A DNA stretch of 43,224 nucleotides from JBNKFQ01 sp050289385 (GCA_050289385.1 JBNKFQ010000074.1:1-43224); one strand, 5' to 3'; shown: positions 8,574-16,373, counted from the stretch's first letter. The notes: generated by a model not told the origin, from the letters alone. Program-made: numbers and translations.

Positions 8574-8763
8574 AGGGTCTGTTGACAATTCATCTTCGCC
8601 TCTGCTGGAGGCCATTTTTTCGATCCAGCGAGGCAGAAGGAGTGCCGTGTAGTTGCTCTACATAAGCGACTGCTTTCCATTGCAACGAAGGCGAAGCTGG
8701 GCGGAAAAATGACCCCAGTCCTCCAGGTGCAACAAAGGCGAAGACGAATTGTCAACAGACCCT
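8574..8763. repeat. Foldback repeat B (190 bp imperfect palindrome)
   Basis: The arms 8574-8601 and 8736-8763 are inverted copies over 28 bp with one mismatch and begin AGGGTCTGTTGACA. Each arm also carries a CTGG-rich hairpin with a T/A-rich loop. The left copy is CTGGA...TCCAG around 8605-8628. The right copy, read on the minus strand, is CCTGGAGGACTGGGG...CCCAGC and closely matches the 31-base insert of repeat A. The apex contains TGCTCTACATAAGCGAC, similar to the apex of repeat A. It sits between the AraC-type gene and the amidohydrolase, on the other side of the peptidase/amidohydrolase pair from repeat A. Confidence 0.87.
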
Positions 8764-8958
8764 GGACACATGACAGAGAAGCGGCAATTAACCAACCATC
8801 TGGTAACCGCTTGATCTGATATCAAGAGATGTTTTTACTTCGCTTTCTTTCAGAAATAATTAACAACGACCTCACCTGAAACTTGATACCAATCTATCAC
8901 CGTTCAGAGCGAATACCGTTACCAATTGTTGTCAATTTTTTAGCAAAAATTTTCGAAA

Positions 8959-10002
8959 TCAGGACAGATGAGATAATTGAGAATAACGTGTAGGCGCTTT
9001 GCCAAAATGTGCCTGAAAGGCACGGGAAAAAGAACTGACCTGCTGGTAACCGACCCGATAAGCAACTTCTGTCACAGAGTATTCATCCAGTTCGAGCAGT
9101 CGTCGTGCTTCTTCAAGACGCTTGTTCAGACTGTACTGGTAAGGTGTATCACCAAACAGACTCTTGAACCCGGACAGCAGTTTTTTCACACTGTAGCCTG
9201 ACAATTGGCACAACTCCTGTATTGCAGGTGGATCTTCCAGGCGCTGGTGGAGAAGGAGTCGCACATCATTGAGCCTGTTTACCATTGACGGATGCATTGG
9301 CACCAGGTCTTCCATATCAGCCCTGATCGGCTGCTCAATGCATTGAATAAAGTGGTAGATCAGTTCTATCCACCTCGATTTCAGATACAACTGCCTTAGG
9401 TACACAGGATCGTCTTTGCAACGGATAGCTTCAGCCAGAACAGCTAAAACCGTATCATCAAGAGGAAACAACACTGGCTGCACGCTCTCGGCGTGGCCGG
9501 AAAACATCTGCCTGAGTGCCGGCGGAAAATGGGCTGGAGATAGTCCGGTGTGAGCCAGCAAAGCATCGGGGGAGCCAAAAATTTCAACCGAGCGATACGT
9601 TTGGTGTTGTGTCACTTCATATCGTACTGGCGCATCCCGATAGCGACTTGCAAGACAGTGCCCGGTCCGCAGGATGTAAACTCGTCCACCAGGAGCGGTT
9701 ATCTTTATCGATCCCCGCAGCACACAGGTAAAGCGAATTAAACCATTTTGCCTGACATCAACGCACAACGGTGACAATCGTTGCGACTCCACCCTGACAC
9801 CGAGTTCATTGCTGAGATAGAGTGCTTCCTGGTGATCAGTACCCTTACCTGTCCTCACCCGGGCATAACAGGGATTATTCTGCCTGTCGGCGTGGACTTC
9901 ACAGGAATAGACTTTGCTGGATCTCGAAGAGTCCAAAATGAGACCCTTGAAGTAGGTGTCCACGGGTAACATCGGAACGGAGTCGTTATCTGAATATTGC
10001 AT
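8959..10002 (-). CDS. AraC-family transcriptional regulator
   Basis: A 347-residue regulator. About residues 1-230 form an AraC-binding-like sensory domain (segments such as LRTGHCLASRYRD and a long helical LYLKSRWIELIYHFIQCIEQ linker). The C-terminus has the double helix-turn-helix: IQELCQLSGYSVKKLLSGFKS, then VTEVAYRVGYQQVSSFSRAF ending at KAPTRYSQL. This arrangement resembles PchR/OruR-type and peptide- or siderophore-linked regulators, but the ligand is unknown. It lies upstream of the amidohydrolase on the same strand, with foldback repeat B between them, and is divergent from trxB. It probably controls the amidohydrolase-peptidase pair; this rests on position only. Confidence 0.9.
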   Translation of the reverse strand: MQYSDNDSVPMLPVDTYFKGLILDSSRSSKVYSCEVHADRQNNPCYARVRTGKGTDHQEALYLSNELGVRVESQRLSPLCVDVRQNGLIRFTCVLRGSIKITAPGGRVYILRTGHCLASRYRDAPVRYEVTQHQTYRSVEIFGSPDALLAHTGLSPAHFPPALRQMFSGHAESVQPVLFPLDDTVLAVLAEAIRCKDDPVYLRQLYLKSRWIELIYHFIQCIEQPIRADMEDLVPMHPSMVNRLNDVRLLLHQRLEDPPAIQELCQLSGYSVKKLLSGFKSLFGDTPYQYSLNKRLEEARRLLELDEYSVTEVAYRVGYQQVSSFSRAFQAHFGKAPTRYSQLSHLS

Positions 10003-10222
10003 ATTACACCTGTTGAAACGCTTCAGTCAGGCAGATGGGCAAGCTCCCAAGGTGTTCAAAAGCATACTCGTGTGCCTTGTAAAAGTCACCTTCCCCAATC
10101 GACCGTTTGCCGGAAAACCTCTTATTACTTGTCCCTATGCCATAAATTGCAGATATCTATTTGGAAGGCAGGCTGTGATTGATTATCCTATCGCCTCGCA
10201 TGAATTAACGAGATTGGAACCT

Positions 10223-11170
10223 ATGTCAGACGTACAACATCATCGCCTTATTATTCTCGGTTCTGGCCCCGCCGGATACACCGCAGCGGTTTATGCTGCT
10301 CGAGCAAATCTGGATCCTGTCGTGATCACAGGTATGCAACAAGGAGGTCAATTAACCACTACTACAGATGTGGACAACTGGCCCGGTGACAATGATGGCG
10401 TGCAGGGACCAGACTTAATGATTCGCATGCAAAAACACGCCGAACGCTTTGATACCAAAGTGATTTTTGACCATATCGAAGAGCTTGATTTGAGTAAAAA
10501 GCCGTTCCGCTTAAGCGGCAATGACAGCTACACATGTGATGCATTGATTATAGCCACAGGCGCCTCGGCCCAATATTTGGGCTTGCCATCCGAGACCGCT
10601 TATATGGGCAAAGGCGTGAGTGCCTGTGCTACCTGTGACGGTTTTTTTTACCGAGATCAGAAAGTAGCTGTTATCGGTGGCGGCAACACTGCTGTGGAAG
10701 AGGCACTTTACCTGTCAAATATATGCAGCGAGGTTACTCTGGTGCACCGCCGCGATGCCCTGCGAGCTGAAAAAATCCTGCAAAAACAGCTTTTTGATAA
10801 AGCGGAAAACGGCAATATCAATATCGAGTGGAACCATACTCTGGATGAGGTGCTGGGAGACGATAACGGTGTTACCGGCGTCAGACTCCTCGGCACGAAA
10901 AATACCGGGGCAAAAGAACTGGAAGTCAGCGGTGTATTTATTGCAATTGGGCACAAGCCCAACACCGACCTGTTCCAGGGACAACTGGACATGAAAGAAG
11001 GCTATATACTGATCAAGGGCGGCTCCGAAGGTAACGCTACCGCTACCAGTGTGCCCGGTGTTTTCGCTGCTGGCGACGTGGCAGACCATATCTACCGCCA
11101 GGCAGTAACATCGGCCGGATCTGGTTGTATGGCGGCACTGGACGCAGAAAAATACCTGGGCGCGGACTGA
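10223..11170 (+). CDS. trxB: Thioredoxin reductase
   Basis: Cytoplasmic flavoenzyme passing electrons from NADPH to thioredoxin. The 315-residue product has the FAD-binding GSGPAGYTAAVYAAR motif (about 13-27), the redox-active CATC pair (Cys135, Cys138), the NADPH site GGGNTAVEEALYL and the C-terminal FAD motif GVFAAGDVAD. The open frame continues upstream to 9956, but only the ATG at 10223 gives a normal low-molecular-weight TrxB N-terminus. It is divergent from the AraC-type gene, and aat follows 66 bp later. In the Pseudomonas order I recall, it directly follows ftsK. Confidence 0.96.
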   Translation: MSDVQHHRLIILGSGPAGYTAAVYAARANLDPVVITGMQQGGQLTTTTDVDNWPGDNDGVQGPDLMIRMQKHAERFDTKVIFDHIEELDLSKKPFRLSGNDSYTCDALIIATGASAQYLGLPSETAYMGKGVSACATCDGFFYRDQKVAVIGGGNTAVEEALYLSNICSEVTLVHRRDALRAEKILQKQLFDKAENGNINIEWNHTLDEVLGDDNGVTGVRLLGTKNTGAKELEVSGVFIAIGHKPNTDLFQGQLDMKEGYILIKGGSEGNATATSVPGVFAAGDVADHIYRQAVTSAGSGCMAALDAEKYLGAD

Positions 11171-11236
11171 CAGCTATATGGGGTGGCTAGTGTCAATGTC
11201 CAGAACTGGTACACCAAGCCACCCTGCCACGCAAAC

Positions 11237-11914
11237 ATGAAAAATATTACCTTGCTCGATTCGATAACGCCTCGATTTCCCGATCCTGACGAGGCGCTTG
11301 TGAATCCGAACGGACTATTGGCGGCGGGCGGTAATTTGCGCCCCGATACACTGATAGACGCCTATAACAAGGGTATATTCCCGTGGTATTCCGAGGGTGA
11401 ACCCCTGCTCTGGTGGAGTCCCGATCCACGCGCTGTTATTTTCCCATCCAGTTTTCACCGCTCTCGCAGTCTTTCCCGTTTGTGGCGAAAAGGGGTATAT
11501 CGAATAACCTTTAATCAGGCATTCCACCGGGTTATTCAGGCATGTAGCCAGCCGCGTGGGGATAGTGCAGAAACATGGATTACAGCAGATATGCAAGCTG
11601 CTTATCTCGAACTGCACCGATTGGGACATGCACATTCAGTCGAAGTATGGAGCGAGAGCACTCTGGTTGGTGGTATATACGGCGTAAGTGTTGGTGCCGT
11701 GTTTTGCGGCGAATCGATGTTCAGTGAGGTCAGCAATGCCTCCAAGCTGGCCCTGGTTGGGTTGACTCAAATGACCAGGGGGCTTGAGTTGATCGATTGC
11801 CAGCTTCCCAATCCCCACCTGTTCAGGCTTGGCGCCGAAAGAATCCCCAGGTCCAGATTTCTGCAATTGCTGGAACAGTACCGGGGGCGGCAACTGGCAT
11901 TTCCAAACGGATGA
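11237..11914 (+). CDS. aat: Leucyl/phenylalanyl-tRNA--protein transferase
   Basis: Adds Leu or Phe to proteins with N-terminal Lys or Arg, making them substrates of ClpS-ClpAP. The 225-residue product carries the family signature NPNGLLAAGGNL (about 24-35) and GIFPWYSEGEPLLWWSPDPRAV, and the GCN5-like core LVGGIYGVSVGAVFCGESMFS. A GTG at 11183 would add 18 residues, but the ATG at 11237 matches the length of the E. coli N-terminus better. No strong Shine-Dalgarno is seen. It lies between trxB and bpt, close to clpA-clpS. Confidence 0.95.
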   Translation: MKNITLLDSITPRFPDPDEALVNPNGLLAAGGNLRPDTLIDAYNKGIFPWYSEGEPLLWWSPDPRAVIFPSSFHRSRSLSRLWRKGVYRITFNQAFHRVIQACSQPRGDSAETWITADMQAAYLELHRLGHAHSVEVWSESTLVGGIYGVSVGAVFCGESMFSEVSNASKLALVGLTQMTRGLELIDCQLPNPHLFRLGAERIPRSRFLQLLEQYRGRQLAFPNG

Positions 11915-11949
11915 TGTTCAGCATTGTCTGATCCTGGTTATCTCATATT

Positions 11950-11993
11950 GAAAGCGCTACCCTTATAGAACAGGATAGTAATCGAAAGCGCTA
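11950..11993 (+). promoter_or_regulatory. Direct repeat GAAAGCGCTA upstream of bpt
   Basis: The decamer GAAAGCGCTA occurs at 11950-11959 and again at 11984-11993, 34 bp apart, in the 85-bp gap before the bpt start. Each copy resembles one half of a LacI-family operator (GAAAGCGCTTTC), but neither is a full palindrome. The regulator is unknown. Confidence 0.3.
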
Positions 11994-11999
11994 TTACTC

Positions 12000-12725
12000 A
12001 TGACCAGAGATGTAACCCCCGATTTGTCTCGTATTCAGCTGTTTCTTACCGAACCCCATAGTTGTAGTTACCTGAAGGAGCAACTGGCAACAACGGCCTT
12101 TGTTGACCCGGCCTTACCGGTTGAGAGAGAACTCTACAACCGCCTTTCAGAATTTGGCTTCAGGCGTAGCGGCAAATACCTGTATATTCCCCGCTGTCAA
12201 AATTGCAACGCCTGTGTCCCGGCTCGCATACCAACCGCCGATTTCAGGCCCAATCGACAGCAACGACGATGCCTGTCCCGTAACAGCGATATCAATACTC
12301 GCTGCGTGAATCAGACAAATCTTGTTGAACATTTTGCGTTGTACGAAAAATATATTCAGGCACGCCATTCAGACGGTGATATGTACCCTCCCAATCGTGC
12401 GCAATATGAGGATTTTATTGGCAATCCCATGGAGTTTACGCACTTCATGGAATTTCGCCTTAATGGCAAGCTGGTAGCTACCAGCGTGGTCGATATACTT
12501 GATGGAGGCGCATCGGCAATTTATTCATACTATGAGCCCGAGCTGGACAATCGCAGCCTTGGAACATACGCCATCCTGGCAATTCTTGACTACGCCAAAG
12601 GCCACAATATCCCCTATGTTTATCTCGGTTACTGGATCAGAAATTGCCGGAAAATGTTATACAAAACACGTTTTCACCCCATCGAATTACTCGAAAATGG
12701 TGAATGGGTGCGCTTTGATCCATAA
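12000..12725 (+). CDS. bpt: Aspartate/glutamate leucyltransferase (Bpt, ATE1-related)
   Basis: Transfers leucine to proteins with N-terminal Asp or Glu and so feeds them to the ClpS-ClpAP degradation route. The 241-residue product has the ATE/Bpt landmarks: a cysteine cluster in CQNCNACVPARI (about 64-75), the FRPNRQQRRCL segment, YxxYIQARHSDGDMYPP, and a C-terminal acyltransferase part with SxxxSYYEP-like and GYWIRNCRKMLYKTRF segments. The ATG at 12000 matches the usual N-terminus although it has no Shine-Dalgarno. It follows aat by 85 bp and precedes infA. Confidence 0.94.
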   Translation: MTRDVTPDLSRIQLFLTEPHSCSYLKEQLATTAFVDPALPVERELYNRLSEFGFRRSGKYLYIPRCQNCNACVPARIPTADFRPNRQQRRCLSRNSDINTRCVNQTNLVEHFALYEKYIQARHSDGDMYPPNRAQYEDFIGNPMEFTHFMEFRLNGKLVATSVVDILDGGASAIYSYYEPELDNRSLGTYAILAILDYAKGHNIPYVYLGYWIRNCRKMLYKTRFHPIELLENGEWVRFDP

Positions 12726-12769
12726 GGGGCCTGAGAATTGTTCAGCCGGATTTGTAAAACAATCCCCTT
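12724..12769 (+). terminator. Nested stem-loop after bpt
   Basis: AAGGGG (12724-12729) pairs with CCCCTT (12764-12769). Inside, ATTGTT pairs with AACAAT. It overlaps the bpt stop codon and lies before infA. No T-run follows, so it may be an mRNA-processing or stabilising structure and not a true terminator. Confidence 0.35.
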
Positions 12770-12852
12770 CAAAACTCGAATCTACTGGCGAACGTCGGTT
12801 TTTTCAGGCAGAATTGCCCGCTTCTCAATTGCATCAGGAGTACTGCGGAGAT

Positions 12853-13071
12853 ATGGCTAAAGAAGATGTCATTGAAATGGAAGGAGAAATTATTGACACC
12901 CTTCCCAACACCACCTTCAAAGTCAAGTTGGAAAACGATCATGTGGTGATTGCACACATATCCGGAAAAATGCGCAAAAACTACATACGCATTTTAACCG
13001 GTGACAAGGTGAAGGTTGAATTGACTCCTTACGACCTGACCAAAGGCCGAATCGTATACCGCTCCCGCTAG
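12853..13071 (+). CDS. infA: Translation initiation factor IF-1
   Basis: Binds the 30S A site and works with IF-2 and IF-3 in initiation. The 72-residue product is a single OB fold with the classic sequence MAKEDVIEMEGEI..LPNTTFKVKLEN and ends GRIVYRSR. The ATG at 12853 has a GGAG-type ribosome binding site (GCGGAGAT). A longer open frame upstream is not the gene. It is convergent with clpA. The 80-bp gap between them holds two CCTGTAATA direct repeats (13090-13098, 13103-13111) and a CTGTAAT/ATTACAG dyad. Confidence 0.97.
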   Translation: MAKEDVIEMEGEIIDTLPNTTFKVKLENDHVVIAHISGKMRKNYIRILTGDKVKVELTPYDLTKGRIVYRSR

Positions 13072-13151
13072 TTGTTCCAGATGTCGTGCCCTGTAATAGT
13101 GTCCTGTAATAACCACACTGTTGACAATTACATTACAGAAGAAGCGTGCGT

Positions 13152-15431
13152 TTAGCCGGCTTCTTCTGTTTCGGCAGTATCAATCGACAGTTCGCCATCA
13201 TCGCCAACCTGGATGTGCACTGTGCCACCTTTTTCGGAAAGACCGCCAAACAGCACCTCCTCTGCCAACGGCTTTTTGATCACTTCCTGGATCAGTCGTG
13301 ACATGGGGCGAGCCCCCATTTTTTCATCGTAACCGCGCACGGCAAGCCACTCCCTTGCGTCTTCATCCACATCCAGTTGCACTTTTTTATCATCCAGTTG
13401 CGCCTGCAGTTCTGTCAGGAATTTATCGACAACGGTTTTGATGACATCGAGTGAGAGAGAACGGAACTGAATCACCGAGTCGAGACGGTTACGGAATTCC
13501 GGGCTGAAGGACTTTCGAATCACCTCGTAACCATCGCTGCTGTGATCCTGATGTGAAAAACCAATTGAGGGCCGACTCATTTCCTCGGCGCCCGCATTGG
13601 TTGTCATAATCAGGATAACATTGCGAAAATCGGCTTTGCGGCCATTGTTATCCGTCAGCGTGCCATGATCCATTACCTGCAGCAAAATGTTGAATACGTC
13701 CGGATGCGCCTTTTCGATCTCATCTAGCAGCACCACAGCGTGCGGATGTTTGGTGACGGCATCGGTGAGCAATCCACCCTGATCAAAGCCGACATAACCG
13801 GGAGGCGCACCAATCAACCGCGACACAGTGTGCCGCTCCATGTACTCGGACATGTCAAAGCGGATCAGTTCAATACCCATAATGGCTGCAAGCTGTTTGC
13901 TCACCTCGGTTTTGCCAACACCGGTGGGACCGGCAAACAGAAATGAACCTATGGGTTTTTGCGCATCTTGCAGACCGGCGCGCGCCAGCTTGATTGAAGT
14001 GGCAAGCACGTCGATGGCTTCATCTTGCCCGAATACAACCAGTTTGAGTTGAGAGCCCAAATCCCGAAGCCTTTCCTTGTCGGAAGCGGAAACACTTTTT
14101 GCCGGAATACGTGCAATTTTGGCGATCACTTTTTCTATATCACCCACACCCACCACTTTTTTCCGTTTGCTATCCGGTTGCAAGCGCTGAAACGCGCCGG
14201 CCTCATCCAGAACATCAATGGCCTTGTCGGGCAAAAACCGGTCTGTAATGTGTCGCGCTGACAATTCAGAAGCAGTGCGGAGTGCGGCACGGGTAAAACG
14301 CAAACCATGATGTTCTTCAAAGCGGCTTTTCAAACCCTTGAGAATTTCGAAGGTTTCTTCAACAGAAGGCTCGGTCACATCCACCTTCTGAAATCGTCGT
14401 GCCAACGCACGGTCTTTCTCAAAAACACCGCGATATTCCTGGAAGGTGGTTGAACCGATACAACGGATCTTGCCTGACCCCAGCAAGGGTTTAAGCAAAT
14501 TGGCTGCATCCATCACACCACCTGATGCCGCACCGGCTCCGATAATGGTATGAATTTCATCAATAAACAGTATTGAGTGGTCCAGTTTATCCAGTTCAGC
14601 CAGCACGCCCTTGAAGCGTTTCTCGAAATCGCCGCGGTACTTGGTGCCCGCCAGCAGGCCACCGAGATCAAGCGAGTAAACCACGCTCTCGCGCAAGGCT
14701 TGTGGCACAGCGCCATCGACAATGTGCTTTGCCAACCCTTCGGCGATTGCAGTTTTACCAACGCCGGATTCTCCAACCAAAAGCGGGTTATTCTTGCGGC
14801 GGCGAACCAGAATTTGGCAAACACGCTCGACCTCGTGTTTACGTCCAATTAGTGGGTCTATGTGCCCGCGTTCAGCTTCGCGGTTCAGATTAACCGCAAA
14901 CTGTTCCAGCAAACTCTTGCCGGGCGCCTCTGCTTCATGAGCTTCTTCCTCGGACGGGTGCCCTTCAGTGTTGCCATCGTGTTCAGTCTGATCGGCAACC
15001 TTGGAAATACCGTGGGCAATATAATTAACAATATCTACCCTGGCGATATTCTGTAACCGCAGGAAGTAAACCGCCTGGCTCTCCTGTTCACTGAAAATTG
15101 CCACCAGTACATTTTCGCCCTTGACTTCCTTCTTGCCGGACGACTGTACGTGAAACACCGCGCGCTGAAGTACCCGCTGAAACCCGAGAGTGGGCTGTGT
15201 ATCGCGTTCGGCGTCCCCGCTGGGGATCAATGGGGTGGTGGATTCGATAAACTCATCGAGGTCGCGCCGCAGGGCATTAAGGTCAGCGCCACAGGCACGC
15301 AAAACACCAACCGCTGATTCGTTGTCGAGCAGTGCAAGGAGCAAATGCTCCACGGTCATAAATTCGTGACGTCTTGAGCTGGCACCCTTGAATGCCAGAT
15401 TGAGAGTCACTTCAAGATCGCGACTCAACAT
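13152..15431 (-). CDS. clpA: ATP-dependent Clp protease ATP-binding subunit ClpA
   Basis: Hexameric AAA+ unfoldase that feeds substrates to ClpP. The 759-residue product has an N-terminal Clp repeat domain (1-145), a first AAA module with GESGVGKTAIAEGL (about 218) and FIDEIHTIIGAG, and a second module with GPTGVGKTEVSKQL (about 498) and LLDEIEKAHPDVFN. It lacks the long coiled-coil M domain of ClpB, which fits ClpA. The IGF/L-type ClpP-docking loop probably lies in the second module (SIGFSHQD). It starts 24 bp after clpS on the same strand, so clpS-clpA form an operon. ClpP is not in the window. Confidence 0.97.
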   Translation of the reverse strand: MLSRDLEVTLNLAFKGASSRRHEFMTVEHLLLALLDNESAVGVLRACGADLNALRRDLDEFIESTTPLIPSGDAERDTQPTLGFQRVLQRAVFHVQSSGKKEVKGENVLVAIFSEQESQAVYFLRLQNIARVDIVNYIAHGISKVADQTEHDGNTEGHPSEEEAHEAEAPGKSLLEQFAVNLNREAERGHIDPLIGRKHEVERVCQILVRRRKNNPLLVGESGVGKTAIAEGLAKHIVDGAVPQALRESVVYSLDLGGLLAGTKYRGDFEKRFKGVLAELDKLDHSILFIDEIHTIIGAGAASGGVMDAANLLKPLLGSGKIRCIGSTTFQEYRGVFEKDRALARRFQKVDVTEPSVEETFEILKGLKSRFEEHHGLRFTRAALRTASELSARHITDRFLPDKAIDVLDEAGAFQRLQPDSKRKKVVGVGDIEKVIAKIARIPAKSVSASDKERLRDLGSQLKLVVFGQDEAIDVLATSIKLARAGLQDAQKPIGSFLFAGPTGVGKTEVSKQLAAIMGIELIRFDMSEYMERHTVSRLIGAPPGYVGFDQGGLLTDAVTKHPHAVVLLDEIEKAHPDVFNILLQVMDHGTLTDNNGRKADFRNVILIMTTNAGAEEMSRPSIGFSHQDHSSDGYEVIRKSFSPEFRNRLDSVIQFRSLSLDVIKTVVDKFLTELQAQLDDKKVQLDVDEDAREWLAVRGYDEKMGARPMSRLIQEVIKKPLAEEVLFGGLSEKGGTVHIQVGDDGELSIDTAETEEAG

Positions 15432-15455
15432 GGCTATCTCCTTCTTGCAGGCCGT

Positions 15456-15839
15456 TTAATTGCGCTCATCATCACCCTCGGACAACTCGACCTCACACAG
15501 CAGGGGATGTTCACACTCTCTAGCATATTGATTCACTTGACCGGCTTTAGTTTCCGCGATATCTCGAGTATATATACCGCAAACCGCTTTACCTTCCGTG
15601 TGAACCTTTAACATAACTCGCGTTGCGCGCTCGCGATGCATCCCAAAAAACATTTCCAGAACTTCAACCACAAACTCCATGGGCGTGAAATCATCGTTTA
15701 TCAACACCACCCGGTACATCGGTGGTTTTTTAAGTCGCGGGCGAACCTTCTCCACAACGGTGTACGTACCGCTGTTGTTACCGTCTTCCAGCTCGCGCCG
15801 GTCATCACTGTTGGCGTATACCGCCGATTCAGACTTCAT
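15456..15839 (-). CDS. clpS: ATP-dependent Clp protease adaptor ClpS
   Basis: N-degron adaptor that hands proteins with Leu, Phe, Tyr or Trp at the N-terminus to ClpA. The core (about 50-125) shows MYRVVLINDDFTPMEFVVEVL, with the Asn-Asp-Asp pocket, and the NQYARECEHPLLCEVE end. The open frame reaches 16022, but ATG 15839 gives 127 residues, close to the usual 100-120; the upstream part looks like leader sequence. The N-terminal extension, about 45 residues, is acidic and presumably disordered. Divergent from cspD, as in E. coli and Pseudomonas. Confidence 0.92.
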   Translation of the reverse strand: MKSESAVYANSDDRRELEDGNNSGTYTVVEKVRPRLKKPPMYRVVLINDDFTPMEFVVEVLEMFFGMHRERATRVMLKVHTEGKAVCGIYTRDIAETKAGQVNQYARECEHPLLCEVELSEGDDERN

Positions 15840-15926
15840 CGATTGCACCAAACAAAACAGCCCCTTTACTTCATATTTTAATCCGAAATCAAACAATATG
15901 TTCGGAACTTCCAGGCTTTTTGAGAC

Positions 15927-15953
15927 TTGACTTGGCGATGCTTTCACTATAAA
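15927..15953 (+). promoter_or_regulatory. Candidate cspD promoter
   Basis: TTGACT (15927-15932) and TATAAA (15948-15953) are separated by 15 bp, slightly short for a sigma-70 promoter. Transcription would start near 15960 and give a leader of about 100 nt containing both hairpins described at 15962-16011. Confidence 0.4.
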
Positions 15954-15961
15954 AGTGGCCT

Positions 15962-16011
15962 TTGTACGATTTTCGTACAAGCTTGATGGTGACTTGTTGG
16001 TCACCATCAAG
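15962..16011 (+). promoter_or_regulatory. Two perfect hairpins in the cspD upstream region
   Basis: The first pairs TTGTACGA (15962-15969) with TCGTACAA (15973-15980) around a 3-base loop. The second pairs CTTGATGGTGAC (15982-15993) with GTCACCATCAAG (16000-16011) around a 6-base loop. There are no mismatches in either stem and only one base between them. They lie 50-99 bp before the cspD start codon, probably at or just after its transcription start. They could be operators or a leader RNA structure. Confidence 0.6.
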
Positions 16012-16060
16012 GTGTTAAACAACCAGGTATCACAACGAAGGTCCGAGGGGAGCAGGAATC

Positions 16061-16312
16061 ATGCCCAAAGGAACCGTAAAATGGTTTAACAACGCCAAAG
16101 GTTATGGCTTCATACTGCCAGAAGAAGGCGAAGGTGACATTTTCGCACACTACTCTGCTATCAGTATGGAAGGCTACAAGACACTAAAAGCTGGCCAAGT
16201 CGTTAATTACGAGGTTACAGAGGGGAGCAAGGGGTTGCATGCGGCAAATATTCGACCGGCAGATACCCCTGCGCCTGAAACCAAACCCCCTGAGCTCGAA
16301 CAGGTAGAGTAA
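16061..16312 (+). CDS. cspD: Cold-shock-like protein CspD
   Basis: Small nucleic-acid-binding protein; E. coli CspD inhibits replication in stationary phase. The 83-residue product has a full cold-shock domain (1-67) with RNP1 KGYGFILPE and RNP2-like DIFAHYSAI. A proline- and glutamate-rich tail follows (68-83), longer than in the typical CspA. A GGGGAGC ribosome binding site lies 8 bp upstream. It is divergent from clpS, the conserved arrangement for cspD. The leader contains two perfect hairpins and a terminator-like hairpin follows. Confidence 0.95.
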   Translation: MPKGTVKWFNNAKGYGFILPEEGEGDIFAHYSAISMEGYKTLKAGQVVNYEVTEGSKGLHAANIRPADTPAPETKPPELEQVE

Positions 16313-16328
16313 AAGGGCGAGGTCAATA

Positions 16329-16351
16329 CCCCTGCACAGGTACGGCAGGGG
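16329..16351 (+). terminator. Hairpin after cspD
   Basis: CCCCTGC (16329-16335) pairs with GCAGGGG (16345-16351) around a 9-base loop, in the 61-bp gap between convergent cspD and icd. The following AACTCTGTTCTGT is only moderately T-rich, so it may be a weak terminator, perhaps acting in both directions. Confidence 0.5.
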
Positions 16352-16373
16352 AACTCTGTTCTGTCCCTGTATT

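Larger units (their letters stand above)
8419..8958. other. Intergenic region between the araC-type gene and the amidohydrolase
   Basis: Holds the amidohydrolase leader and a nested dyad (8457-8499), then foldback repeat B (8574-8763), then about 195 AT-rich bases after the end of the regulator gene. That last part contains a CTTGAT/ATCAAG inverted repeat with a 5-bp spacer (8810-8826). No gene was recognised. Confidence 0.65.

Noticed and set aside
8811..8825. TTGAT-CTGAT-ATCAA as an FNR box
   Set aside because: The spacer is 5 bases and not 4, and the site lies beyond the end of the AraC-type gene, not in a promoter of the carbon block.
9956..10222. N-terminal extension of trxB
   Set aside because: The frame stays open upstream, but it overlaps the AraC-type gene start and adds 89 residues unlike any TrxB; ATG 10223 gives the normal N-terminus.
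13090..13138. CCTGTAATA repeats between infA and clpA as a mobile-element scar
   Set aside because: Only two short copies and a weak dyad in an 80-bp convergent gap; chance or a terminator remnant is enough.
12726..13151. tRNA gene near infA
   Set aside because: Some relatives have tRNA genes close to infA/clpA, but no cloverleaf or TTCGA-type T-loop could be found here.
15840..16022. N-terminal extension of clpS to 16022
   Set aside because: It would give a 188-residue ClpS, far above the family size, and would translate the cspD leader hairpins.
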